64,000 nt of DNA from Musa acuminata AAA Group (lineage: Eukaryota; Streptophyta; Magnoliopsida; Zingiberales; Musaceae). The notes below the pieces were generated by a model. It was given only the letters and a program-made list of their open reading frames with translations. It was not told the DNA's origin and made no database searches. The DNA lies in NCBI RefSeq assembly GCF_036884655.1, contig NC_088345.1, forward strand, positions 33,853,501 to 33,917,500, given 5' to 3'. Within the stretch, counting starts at the first letter, position 1. Each line of letters begins with the position of its first letter. Below, piece by piece: positions 1 through 10,892 of the stretch. The translations under genes and the position numbers were made by a program.

Positions 1-1
1 T

Positions 2-815
2 CTTCAACAAAAGGTGAAATATCTTGGGCATATCATATCAGAGGAAGGTTTGATGGTGGACCCCTTCAAAATTGAAGCAATACAAAACTGACCTACCCCG
101 AGGAACATCAAATTACTACATGGCTTTCTGGGTTTAACAAGCTACTACTGCAAGTTCGTAAAAAACTATGGCGAGATTAGTGCACCACTTACTTCCTTAC
201 TAAAAAAAGATGTCTTTCAATGGTCGGACAGAGCCTTCGCTGCCTTCGACAAACTTAAGGCAGTCATGACGACGATGTCGGTGCTAACACTACCATATTT
301 AAACCGACCCTTCATTATTGAGACTGACGCATCTGGAGTCAGAATTGGAGCCATTCTCATGCAAGATGGTCGACCACTCGTATACACTAGCAAGGCATTA
401 TCTCCCTCCTATCAAAATAAGTCAACATATGATAAGGAGATGCTCGCCATTGTGTGCGCAGCAACAAGGTGGAGACCCTACTTGATTGGTCGACGATTTT
501 AAATTAAAACCAACCATAAAAGCCTCAAGTACTTTTTGGAGCGAAAGATACCATCCCCTGAGCAGCAAAAATGGGTAACAAAACTTCTTGGATTTGATTA
601 TGAAATAACTTACAAAAGGTGGAAAGAGAATGTTGTTGTAGATGCGCTTTCGCAGCTACCTGAGCAAGCTGAATTTTTGGTCATTTTACTTCCAACCAGC
701 GACTTCCTTGAGGATATTAAGATGGAATGGCAGGAAGATTCGGAGACCAGTAAGATACAAAAAAAATTAAGGAAGCACCAAGCTCTGTGGCTCATTACAA
801 TCGGGACTTAAAAGA
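2..815 (+). pseudogene. pol: Ty3/gypsy pol remnant: reverse transcriptase end and RNase H (element J)
   Basis: This is the C-terminal half of a gypsy-type reverse transcriptase followed by RNase H, the enzymes that copy element RNA into DNA. The frame from base 2 reads the family landmarks YLGHIIS, GFLGLTSYY and SAPLTSLL, then the RNase H motifs IETDAS and YDKEMLAIV. It is dead. A TGA near base 90 sits where the family has Trp (a TGG to TGA change), a TAA at 500-502 cuts RNase H, and the acidic residue of the usual TDH motif is Asn (TNH). The N-terminal part lies outside the window. Lineage assignment rests on the chromodomain-like tail downstream. Confidence 0.88.
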
Positions 816-1206
816 ATTATGCTATAAGGGACGCATTATGCTTGTAACAAATTCTACTTGCATCTTCAAGAGCAGATTTTGGACAAAGTTATTCCATATG
901 CAGGGTACTAAATTGAAAAGGAGTACGTCATATCACCCACAAACCAACAGCCAGACGAAAGTTTTAAATATGTGCTTGGAGACAGCCCAAAGCCACCCAC
1001 TAAATATGACTACCCAAATAGAACTCCAGACCCAGCCAAGTGCCATTATTGATCGACGGATCGTGACTCGACGACGATGACCCACTAATGAAGTACTAAT
1101 AAAGTGGGCGAACCTACCAATAGAAGATGCCACTTGGGAGAACTATGACGACTTGAAGATCAAATTCCCAGAATTCATGAATCATCAGCCTCGAGGACAA
1201 GGCTGA
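816..1206 (+). pseudogene. Gypsy integrase fragment and chromodomain-like C-terminus (element J)
   Basis: The frame continuing from 787 joins the RNase H/integrase linker directly to the last part of the integrase core: FWTKLF, a QGTKLK motif, then YHPQT and QT.VLN. The HHCC zinc finger and the first catalytic Asp are absent, so an internal deletion of several hundred bases is inferred. After a TGA at 1078-1080 the same frame reads VLIKWANLP and ATWENYDDL, the end of a chromodomain-like module, and stops at 1204-1206. This points to a chromovirus, possibly Reina-like. It cannot encode a working integrase. Confidence 0.8.
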
Positions 1207-1207
1207 T

Positions 1208-1223
1208 TTGAAGAGGGCGGGTC
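1208..1223 (+). other. Polypurine tract of gypsy element J
   Basis: The purine-rich run TTGAAGAGGGCGGGTC lies between the end of the integrase frame and the first TGTTAGG of the LTR. This is the usual place for the plus-strand primer. Confidence 0.6.
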
Positions 1224-1370
1224 TGTTAGGACTCTAGCTTGGAGAGTCCTAATTGAGAGGGATATTCATGTAAAACTATTAGGACTCTGGTTAGGAGAGT
1301 CTTAATTGAGAGGGACATTCTGTTAGGACTCTAGCTAGGAGAGTCCTAATTGAGAGGGGCATTCATATAG
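1224..1370 (+). repeat. Three tandem units, each with a 9-base inverted repeat
   Basis: Each unit, roughly 47-50 bases, carries TAGGACTCT and then AGAGTCCTA a few bases later, so each can form a perfect or nearly perfect hairpin. Units begin near 1224, 1276 and 1321 and are followed by AATTGAGAGGG. The middle unit has small changes. Confidence 0.75.
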
Positions 1371-1830
1371 GAGGTTTTTTCTTAGAGAAGAATTAGGAGT
1401 TGTAAGGGAATAGGAGTCTTGAGTAGGAGTCCTATTAGGAGTTGGTTAGAAGTAAGAGTCTTAAGTAGGAGTCCTATTAGGAGTTAGGGTTTAGAAGCCC
1501 TATAAATAGCCATGTATTCCTTCTCTTTTCATAAGCAATAGATGAATCTTTTCTATAGCCTTTGAGCAGCAACTTGGAGGGAGGAACCCCTATAGAGTTC
1601 CAAGGAGGTCGATCCCCTAAAGAGATCAACCCCAAGTTTAGAATCTGTAAGGGTTCTAACACAATCTTTCTTATTGCAAGTATTCTATTGTTTTCTATTG
1701 CAAGTGTTATGTTCTTTCCTATTGTAAGTGTTTTGATCCTTCCTATTACATGTGTTTCAATCTTTTCTACTACAATTCCATCTCTGCTTTTGCCTTGAAT
1801 ATGAAAACTTTGAATTGTTCTAGCCTTGCA
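1224..1830 (+). mobile_element. 3' LTR of gypsy element J (right edge uncertain)
   Basis: The LTR begins TGTTAGGACTC directly after the polypurine tract. It holds three copies of an inverted-repeat unit at its start, a second short tandem repeat rich in TAGGAGT at about 1400-1495, and a TATA box at 1501-1508 (TATAAATA). The right edge is unclear: CTAACA at about 1661 and CCTTGCA at about 1830 are both possible ends. No partner LTR is in the window, so the edge cannot be fixed by alignment here. Confidence 0.6.
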
Positions 1831-1852
1831 TTTGATATATCTACTATTTAGA

Positions 1853-3625
1853 TGTAACGATTTTAAATCTGTGAAACTTTCGAGATTCTAATCTTTCTAC
1901 CTTCTTATGGTTATAACTTCATGAATTGACCTCTAATTTGGACAAAACTTGTTTGATCAGAATATAGACTCATAAACCTTTCTTTTGATAGCTGTTTTAA
2001 GAATTTGGAGTAAGTTTGCCGGCCCAAACTTCTAGGTCAAATGACCTTTTGATACTAAACTACCTATAAGTCCCTGTTGGAAACCTTGATTTATTCAAAG
2101 CTTATTTCATTAGAAACTAAACTCATAGATCTTTCTTTTAATTATAGATTGAAAGATTTAGAGTCCAAATGCCTACCTGGTTATCTTTTGAAGCCGACCC
2201 TATGAATTCTACAAAATAATGATTTTGTTTTCTGACATTTAATTACTAAATCAATTCTAACTCATTGTTGGAAACTCTGATTTGTTCAAAACTAATTTCA
2301 TTGGAAACTAGACTCATAGATATTTCTTTTGATATATAGATTGAAAGATTTATAGTTCAAACACCTGCCTAGTTATCTGTTGAATCTGACCTTATGAATT
2401 CTACCAAACAGAGGTTTTGTTCTCCGACCTTTGTTTACTAAATTATTTGTAACTCTCTGTTGGACAGTTCAATTCATATGAAGCTTATTTAATATGAAAG
2501 TAGGTTAAAATATCTTTTCAATGATATATTTCCTGAGTAAATTGGAGTATAACTGATAGTTTGCATCATTTATCCAATGTGCCTCTCGAATTCTGCTAGA
2601 AATCGAGCTTTGGCTGATTTCGCATGTTCTTGTTCTATTCCCTTTGGAAATTGATTTCATTTAGCATTCTTTCTTCAAATGAGCTTTATATTACTGCTTT
2701 GAATTTTTTTATGCTCTTGTCTTTAAATTATTTATATTTTTGAAACCTATTATGTAAAGTTTATATTGTATCGTATTTTTCGTATAGGCATATGTATGTT
2801 TTGTTGTTCCGCATTTGCATATGATATATGCTAAAATCCTTGTATGCTCTTGCCTTGGTTTCCTTTCAAGTTTGAATGCATTTGTAAAAGATTATATTTG
2901 CATCATATTGACTCATAAAGGCACATGTACGTTTCGTTGTTCTATAAGTGCTTTCAATATGTGCTAATTTTATTTTTCACACTATCCTTTTGTATTCTGA
3001 TATTTATAGGATACTATGAACCTTTGCCAGAAATAGTAAAGGAAGTTATGTATAGAGCCTGCGATGCTCTGTCGGCCCCCTCTGACTTCACCTAGACGTG
3101 GGTGGATAGAGCTCCCAAATGTGGGAGACTTCTATCTGGTGGTCATTCAGAAATGGATGAATCACATTATGTCTGTGGTCCCGTTACACCTTTTGTATGT
3201 TTGATATGATATCCAGAGCTTTGGTTATATGTTTCTATACATGCTTTGGATAAGAATGATATGAATGCAATGTCAAATATGATGTTTGAGCTTCTGTTTC
3301 GTATTTGTTCTTTTATATACTCCAAAATGATTCACATGCCGTTGATATGCTCAAAAATATGTTATATGCTATTGATATGTTCCGAAATGCTCCCTATGCC
3401 TTTGAAATGTTCATACACCATTGATACACTTTGAAATATTTCATATACCATTGATATGTTTCGAAATGTTTCATTTGTCATTGATATGCTTCGAAACATT
3501 TCGTACGCCATTGATAAGCTCCGAAATGTTTCATTCATTACTGATATGCTCCAAAACATTTCATACGCCATTAATATGCTCCGAAATGTTTCATCTGCCA
3601 TTGTTATGCTTCGAAGTGTTCCATA
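1853..3625 (+). mobile_element. Probable gypsy-type LTR, left part (K)
   Basis: This AT-rich, non-coding stretch starts TGTAACGATTTT. It continues at 10150 on the other side of element A and ends there GGGGCGTGACA, a common end of plant Ty3/gypsy LTRs. Shorter tracts resemble such LTRs: a GTGGGTGGATAGAGCTCCC region at about 3100 and a GAGCTATTTTTAGCTCACT region at about 10370. Without a second copy or target duplication this is a probable LTR only. I see no gene in it. The bases at 1831-1852 are unassigned. Confidence 0.45.
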
Positions 3626-3640
3626 TGTTGAATCTCGGAT
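3315..3640 (+). repeat. 30-base tandem array inside K
   Basis: About ten imperfect units of 30 bases, of the type CATTGATATGCTCCGAAATG followed by TTTCAT and a short spacer. The period is a multiple of three, so both strands stay open in several frames; the short ORFs here are artefacts of the repeat. Element A inserted at its right end, and two more units continue at 10150-10215. Confidence 0.85.
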
Positions 3641-5241
3641 ATTGATGATGAAACCAATTGATAATTATTTATGTTTTAATCAACATTTTAAGTGATGCAG
3701 GATGCTTTGATCAGGATGAGATAATTAAAGTAGGAAGAATCATGTTGTGCCGGGGGAAAACATGTCAGAAGATTGGACATTAGGCCGGAGGATTGGTCAA
3801 CGTATCGACAAAAGGCTTTGGGCCATGGATTCGGGCATCGGGCCAAGAAGAGCGGATATTGTGCTAAGGATATCGGAGTTGCGGAGTCAACTGGCCAATT
3901 GGACAATAGGCTGCAAGAGAGGACGAAGCGTCGAAGAATCGGACGAAGCGTCGAGGGACCAATGATAAGCCGGACAACATGATTAATGCTTAGTATTAAT
4001 TGTCTAGATCGAAATATATTTTTACATGTGCAAGATTAACTATGATAGTAAGGCATGAAGAAAAATGAAGTCCCAAAGTCAAGGACATGATTTCGTTGGG
4101 AGTTCGAGAGTTCGTCGGAAGTCCAAACATTCGTCGGAACTAGCCAAGAAGTCTCGGAGCTTGCTAGAGAAGCTCATCAGAACTCACCAAAAAGTTCGAT
4201 GTGAAGTCCAGGAGCTTGTCGAGAGTCTACCAGAACATTACCGAGAGATCATCGGAAGTTCACCGGAAGATCACTGGAAGCTCATCGGAAGAATAGACTT
4301 ATGGACTTATTTAGCTCAGATTATGTCTTAGATTTCATAGTTAGTACGTAATTGGGTTTGGATTTGGGCCAACCTAATTAGGGGCCAGCTAGGCCCATGT
4401 AAGGACTATGTTGGGCCCAATGAGAGCCCAAACAGTGCCCCAAGAAGTCTCACCATCGTGGCATAGTCTTCAACATTATGTCAAGCGGTGGTACCGCCAG
4501 TCTGGGCGGTTGTACCGCCACTGGTAGGGTGCCAAGTGGTGGTACTGCCAGTTTGGGCGGTGGTACCACCTAACACAGCCTCCCAAGCGGTGGTATTGCC
4601 CTTGCTGGGCAATGGTATCACCTAGTGTCAAACTGGCACTAGCTGTGGTACCGCCTAGCGTAGGCGATGGTACCGCCAGTGCCCGAGAAACCCGGGATGA
4701 GATGTTTTTAGGCTCCAAGTTTGAATCAACTTGAAGCCCATAAATACCCCTCTCATCTCTGGTTAAACAATACAAGCACAGAGTATTCAAAAGTGAGAAA
4801 ATACTACTGCAATCTCCTTAGAAATTCCCTCATCAACTCTAAATTTAGAAATCTATAAGAGGAGTGTGAGTGCTTGTAAGGGTTGTCTCCTAAACCTGTG
4901 AAAAAGAGAAGAGGGGTGTAAAAGGTGGTTGGTCTTCGTCTATTGAAGGAAGACCAATAGTGGATGCCGGTGGCCTCGATGGAAGAGGAATCAGCGAAGT
5001 AGATGTAGATCACGACGATCGAACCACTCTAAAATCTGGTTTGTATTTTATTTGTGCAATTTACTTTAACTACAAACCTCCTTACTCACTCTTTGCATTC
5101 ACTACTCTTTTATGAACATGCTTTCAAGTTAATATCTTTACGAAATCAGTTTTATTGCAATGAAGTTTTTAAACCGATGTTATTTTACCGCTGCACTAAT
5201 TCACCCCTCCCCCCCTCTTAGTGCCGACCCCGATCCTAATA
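3626..5241 (+). repeat. 5' LTR of element A
   Basis: Left to right it holds a degenerate TTCGTCGGAAGT-type repeat (about 4060-4300), a GC-rich array of GGCGGTGGTACCGCC-like inverted repeats (about 4480-4690), and a TATA-like CATAAATA at 4739-4746. Near the right end there is a C-run and CTCTTAGTGCCGACC. Its last bases are CCTAATA, against CCTAACA in the 3' LTR. Confidence 0.9.
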
Positions 5242-5243
5242 AT

Positions 5244-5255
5244 TGGTATCAGAGC
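5244..5255 (+). other. Primer-binding site of element A
   Basis: TGGTATCAGAGC, two bases after the LTR end, is complementary to the 3' end of plant initiator-Met tRNA. It is where minus-strand DNA synthesis would be primed. Confidence 0.92.
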
Positions 5256-5290
5256 CTCGTGATTTCTTATTTGGTTTAACACCAAGAGAA

Positions 5291-6200
5291 ATGACTCTTT
5301 CTGACTTTCAAGAGGGTCACTCTCTCATTTGTCCTCTCTTTTTCAATGGGACGGACTACACTTATTGGAATACTCGAATGAGAGTTTTCTTGTTTTCATT
5401 GAATCTCGATTTATGACACATAGTCGAATTTGATTTTCAAAAGTCTTCTCTTCTAATAAACCATTGGAATGATTTAGAGAAGAAAGCTTTTTCTCTAAAT
5501 GCAAAGGCTATGAATGTCTTATTTTATGCCTTAGACAAAAATGAGTTTAATTAGGTTTCTTTGTGCGAAACTGTGTTTGATATTTGGCATATTCTCGAAA
5601 TCACACATGAAGGCACGAATAAAGTTAAAGATTCTAAAATCAATCTTTTAATGCATGATTTTGAACTGTTTCATATGAAACCAAGCGAAACCATTGGAGA
5701 CATATACACCCGTTTTACGGATGTCGTCATTGGTTTAAAAGCTCTTGGTAAAACTTTTTCGAATTTTAAACTTGTTAGTAAAGTTTTACATTAACTTTCT
5801 AAAACTTAGGATTCAAAAGTAACGGCTTTATAAGAATCAAAAGATTTGAACCATTTCTCTCTCGAAGAACTTATCGAGTCATTAATAACCTATGAAATAA
5901 CGTGTAATGCACGTGAAGAACTTGAAAATCACTTTCCAAATAACAGAAAGGATTTCAGACTAAGAACAATCGAAGACCACTCGAGCATAAGCTCAAGTGA
6001 TGGTGAACTTGAACTACAAATGAAATTTAAAAAGTTTATAAAATAAATATTAAAAAATAAAAAGAATGGAACTACTTGCTATGAAGTAAGAAGAAGAACA
6101 CAAATTGAGATGAATCGAGCTCCTCCAAAGACGAGGAGAAAATCAAGAAAGGTGAGGTGGCAAACTACACCTTAACGGCATTCTACGATGAGGTAATCAA
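5291..6200 (+). pseudogene. gag: Decayed gag of element A without zinc knuckle
   Basis: The ATG at 5291 opens a copia Gag (UBN2-type) related to those of G and I: early QEGHS and DYTYW, then ALDKNEF, ITHEGT, MKPSETIGD and EELIESL. Stops at 5414-5416 and 5552-5554 and later breaks destroy it. The stretch that in G holds the first CX2CX4HX4C knuckle is reduced to a short remnant with one Cys near 6070. The acidic WDESSSS region is recognisable in another frame near 6110, and similarity ends near 6195. Confidence 0.85.
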
Positions 6201-7560
6201 AACCCCCTTAATTTATTTTGAAATTAATTGATACTTTCCATGATGTATTTTCTTTTTTATTTAGTTTAGAAAAATTATTTTTTGACAATTACATAATGTA
6301 ACAAAAAAAATAGGAATCATGCTTATCTTTCTAAGTAATTTTTAAAAATGATCATGAAAATTATATGAAAATATAATAAAATGTTAATCTAATGCTTGCA
6401 CACCAAATATGATTAATTTGATGTATGTGCTTGAGAAGTAATAATGTATATCTTAATGATTTTCATATTGCCTTCCAATTTTAAAAATGATACATGGCTT
6501 TTGTATGGAAACTAAGCATGAAAAGTTAGATTCACCTAAAAAGAAAAATGCATGACTACAATAAACTTGATTAAAAATGCTTTAAGTTTGATGAAATAAT
6601 GTAATGATGCATAATGATCATGCTTAATAAATTTTAAAAATGTGCATGATGATTCTTGAGATTTATGGATTATTGATTTTTACGGTAATAAAAGTGACTT
6701 TTTTGGTTATAAGGAAGATGAATGGTTTTTATGACAAAATTTATTTTTTGATCCTAAATATTGATGCATATTTTTATTTGGTATAAAAAAAAGGGCATGC
6801 TTGAATGAAATAAATCACATGAATTGAAACAACTAAAAAGAGAAAAATATTTTTCTTGAAATTTTTTTTTCTCTATCTTATTGACTTTGATGAATCTGTT
6901 TGATCATCTTTTTATGAATCTCTTGAAAATAATTTTGATTTGACGATTTAAATTTGAATGAATTTGTATTCAAACCATGATCTTGATTTCTTGGATTTAC
7001 TACTTGAGATTTTTTTAATCAAGATCTCTTCTTTGTACACCTACAATTTTTGCTATTTATAAAAAGAAGAGATTTGATAAAATAAATCATATCTTTTGTA
7101 ATTCAAGATGTCTTATCTTTCATGATATGATGTCGTTGTATTTATGGCTTGTATGCCTTGAAATGATTGAAATATTTTACACTATTTTATTCTTCCCTTA
7201 TTCTTTCTTATTTACAATGATAAAAGAGGGAAAAGTTATGATTATGCATGGTAGGATGCAATTTGACAAATTAATACCATCATGATTTGAAGTATTTATG
7301 ATTTGGAATGATGAATACAATACTTATGCTTTTTATTGTGATGATATATATGATGCATATGATGTGTATCATGAATGGTTTAAATAATGAATGTTTGGCA
7401 TCATGATCAAATTATTGATAAATGCTTAATATGTATGATTTATTTGGTATCGTGCATGAAAAATAAAATGTAAGATTTTTAAAAATGTGCATGTTTTAAT
7501 TTGAAAATATAATGATGCACAAATAAAATTGATAATTACCTTTGTCATAATTTAAAAATT
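6201..7560 (+). other. AT-rich non-coding interior of element A
   Basis: About 1.35 kb rich in A and T, with scattered ATGATTTT, ATGCATGA and TTGAAAA words and no supported gene. Similar tracts occupy the same place in B, C, E and F, so this is a shared part of the family and not host DNA. Confidence 0.7.
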
Positions 7561-7564
7561 GATA

Positions 7565-8385
7565 TAAAGGGTCTTCCCTTCTTTTTGACAATGATAAAGG
7601 GAGAGCAAAACTTGCTAGAAAACAAATTTGCTAACTTGCACAATTCGAAAAGAGGCAAACTTGCTAGCTTGCTAATCTAAAAAAGGAAGCAAGAAGTGCT
7701 ATCTTGCAATTCTCAATAGCAGTAATGTTTACGAAGTTACATATTTCAAAAAGAGGCAAAATAGTCCATCTTGCATATCTCAAAAGATGTAAAATTTTGC
7801 TTACATTTTTATGTGTAAAATTTGATAGCTTGCGTACTATAAATTTACATACTAAAAGTGCTATCTTGCCTATCTCAAGATGCAAAATATGCTAACTTGC
7901 ACTTTACAACGGAAGAAAAATTGCTAGCTCAAACATTGCAAAGGAAGCAAAAATTTGCTAGCTTGCAACTTAATATTTCAAGAAGCAAGAGTTGCTTTCT
8001 TGAACATCTCTAATTTGCTAGCTAGCATGATGTAGAACTTGCAATCTTGAACATGATAAAGAAATGCTATCTTGCACATCGCAAAGAAAAGTAAATATGC
8101 CAACTTGCACATCTTTAAATTTGCTAGCTTGTATGATGTACTACCCTGCATATTCAAAATTGATAGCTTGCACTTCTCAAAAGAGAAGAAAGAGTTGCTT
8201 TCTTGAACATATTAAAATTTGCTAGCTTGAATGATATAGAACTTGTTATTTTGAACATTACCAAGACTTGCTAGCCTATATGATGATAAAACTGAAGATT
8301 ATATTACAATAATTTGAAATATTATATCTCTAAACACATGAGAATTGAATTTCTCCTTTTTGTTGATGATAAACGGGGAGAAGTA
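7565..8385 (+). repeat. GCTAGCTTGCA motif array between two polypurine boxes (element A)
   Basis: From about 7610 to 8280 the motif TTGCTAGCTTGCA and variants such as GCTATCTTGCA recur every 30-40 bases, often followed by CACATCTC and a purine run with AAGCAA. There are well over a dozen copies. The array is flanked by GATAAAGGGAGAG (about 7594) and TGATGATAAACGGGGAGA (about 8364). Short ORFs here are chance products. B carries the same arrangement in this orientation; C, E and F carry it reversed. Confidence 0.85.
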
Positions 8386-8531
8386 TGATCATGTTATGCA
8401 TGATTTTATCATAACATATCGCTTGGATTGTTGAATCTAAGAGTCCAACTCAAATATGCCATATTGATAGGAAGAGTTTGTTTAAACTCCGGGAGTTAAG
8501 GTTAACTCCGTCATCAATTGGTTGTCATCAT

Positions 8532-8546
8532 AAAAAAGGGGGAGAT
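8532..8546 (+). other. Polypurine tract of element A
   Basis: AAAAAAGGGGGAGAT directly precedes TGTTGAATC of the 3' LTR, the standard position for plus-strand priming. Upstream, ATCAATTGGTTGTCATCAT is nearly the same in every related element. Confidence 0.92.
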
Positions 8547-10149
8547 TGTTGAATCTTGGATCTTGATGATGAAACCAATTGATAAGTGTTTATATTTTAA
8601 TCTACATTTTTAGTGACGCAGGATGCTTTGATCAGGATAAAATAATTAAAGCAGGAAGAATTATATTATGCCGGGGGAAAACATGTCAGAAGATTGGACA
8701 TCGAGTCCGAGGATCGGTCGACGTATCGACAGAAGGTTTCGGGCTATGGATTTAGGCATCAGGCCAAGAAGAGCGGATATTGCATCAAGGATATTGGAGT
8801 TGCGGAGTCAACTGGCCGATTGGGCAATAGGCTACAAGAGAGGACGATGCACCGAAGAATCGGATGAAGCATCGAGGGACCAATGATATGCCGGACAATA
8901 TGATTAATGCTTAGTATAAATTGTCTAGATCGAAGTATGCTTTTACATGTTCAGGATTAACTACAATAGCAAGGCATGAAGCAAAATGAAGTCCTAAAGT
9001 CAAGAACACAATTTCGTTGGGAGTTCGAGAGTTCGTCGGAAGTCCGGATGTTCGTGGGAAGTTCTGTCGGAACCAGCCGAGAAGTCTCGGAGCTTGCCAG
9101 AGAAGCTTGTCGGAACTCACCAAGAAGATCGTCATGAAGTCCAGGAGCTTGCCAGGAGTCCATCAGAACATTGCCGAGAGATCGTCGAAAGTTCATCGGA
9201 AGATCGCCAGAAGCTCGCCAGAAGAATAGACTTACGAACTTATTTAGCTCAGATTATGCCTTGGATTTCGTAGTTAGCACGTAATTGGATTTGGATTTGG
9301 GCCAACCCAATTAGGGGCCAGCTAGGCCCATGTAAGGACTATGTTGGGCCCAATGAGAGGCCCAAACAGTGCCCTAAGAAGTCTCACTGTTATGGCACAA
9401 TCTTCGAGACTATGTTAGATAGTGGTACCACCCTTGGCAGGGTGCCAGGCGGTGGCACCACCAGTCTGGGTGGTGGTACCACCCAGCACAACCTCCTAGG
9501 CGGTGGTACCACCCAAGCTAGGTGGTGGTACCGCCCAATGTCAAACTGACACTAGCGGTGGTATCGCCTAACGCAGGCGGTGGTACCGCCCGTGCCCGAG
9601 AAACCCGGGATGAGATATTTTTTGACTCCATGTTTGAATCAACTTAAAGCCTATAAATACCCCTCTTATCTCTGGTTAAAAGATACAAGCACAGAGTATT
9701 CAAAAGTGAGAAAACGTTGTTGCAATCTCCTTAAAAATTCCCTCCTCCACTCTAAATTTAGAATTCTGTAATAGGAGTGTGAGTGCTTGTAAAGGTTGTC
9801 TCCTAAACCCATGAAAAGGAGAAGAGGGGTATAAAAGGTGGTTGGTCTTCACCTATTGAAGGAAGACCAATAGTGGATGCCGGTGGCCTTGACGGAAGAG
9901 GAATCGACGATGTAGATGTAGGTCACGACGATCGAACCACTCTAAAATCTGGTTTACGTTTTATTTGTGCAATTTACTTTAACTACAAACCTCCTTACTC
10001 GCTCTTTACATCTACTACTCTTTTACAAACACGCTTTCAAGTTAGCATCGTTACGAAACTGGTTTTATCACAATGAAGTTTTTAAACCGACGTTATTTTA
10101 ATGCTGCACTAATTCACCCCCCTTCTTAGTGCCAACCCCGATCCTAACA
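8547..10149 (+). repeat. 3' LTR of element A
   Basis: Colinear with the 5' LTR with scattered substitutions. The GGCGGTGGTACC array is at about 9415-9600 and TATAAATA at 9652-9659. It ends CCTAACA, followed by the CCATA duplication. Confidence 0.9.
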
Positions 10150-10892
10150 CCATATGCCATTGATATGCTTTGGAACATCTCATTCGCTATTGATATGCTC
10201 CAATTACTCTGTATTCCATTTGTTATGAACCAAATATATTTTGAATGAAATGACATTTGTGATTTTGTATCTAATGAGATGGTACCCTTGAATCTCTTGT
10301 AGTCTACCTTGCATTATGATACCTTATTTAAAACTGTTCCTTTTGTTCTGGATATATTTTGTTACTTGCTGAGCTATTTTTAGCTCACTCTATTGTTATA
10401 TAAATCTTTCAAGTCAGCTTGTCACACTTTGAAATGTTTGTATTGTGCTGAAGCAATGAAAAGCTATTTAGAATTATGGACAAGTCTTGTTGGTTGTTAT
10501 GTTATTATTTTATAAGCATATTTTGTATGTAATAAAATATTATCGATGAACCTGAATGGATATATCGTGTAAAAGTGTTAGAAGATCTCTCTTATTTGGA
10601 ATTTTGGAATGTTAAGTTTAGTTTACAATGATGCGAATTGGTGGTAAATGGTTGGAGTCTTGATTGTATAAATTATTTAGCTTGTGGATTTATAAGTGTT
10701 GTTAATGTTTTGTTAAGTTGGCTTGAGTTTTCATAAATGTGAATTATCGAGTGATGTGATATATGATTATAAATTATATAGGTTTTATGGATGTGAATTT
10801 GATTGAATATTTTTCAGTGTCCTCAAATGTTAGTTTGGATCTTGATTTGTGATGGAAAATTTTAAATATCATCGATTTTAAGGGGCGTGACA
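10150..10892 (+). mobile_element. Probable gypsy-type LTR, right part (K)
   Basis: Sequence resumes in the same 30-base tandem array that A interrupted. It then runs through AT-rich DNA with a TAGCTCACT stretch (about 10380) and ends GGGGCGTGACA at 10892. Element B begins immediately, in mid-LTR, so a deletion or recombination joined K to B. No gene is seen. Confidence 0.45.

Larger units (their letters stand above)
3626..10149 (+). mobile_element. Complete non-autonomous, gag-only LTR retrotransposon A
   Basis: Both ends are defined. LTRs of 1616 bases (3626-5241) and 1603 bases (8547-10149) start TGTTGAATC and end CCTAATA/CCTAACA. The flanks are CCATA at 3621-3625 and 10150-10154, a perfect 5-base target duplication. 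The 3.3 kb interior holds a primer-binding site, a decayed gag, an AT-rich stretch, the GCTAGC array and a polypurine tract. There is no trace of protease, integrase or RT. The LTR type and Gag are Sirevirus-like, so it probably depended on enzymes of elements such as G and I. Confidence 0.93.

Noticed and set aside
3362..3695. Overlapping repetitive ORFs on both strands with Met-Phe-His patterns
   Set aside because: A 30-base tandem repeat keeps all frames open; no start context or domain supports a protein.
5244..5255. Possible tRNA gene at TGGTATCAGAGC sites
   Set aside because: Only the 12-base complement of a tRNA 3' end is present beside each LTR; there is no cloverleaf. These are primer-binding sites.
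7600..8280. Possible CRISPR-like array because of regularly spaced GCTAGCTTGCA motifs
   Set aside because: The motif is short and degenerate, spacing is irregular, and the setting is a plant retrotransposon with no cas genes.
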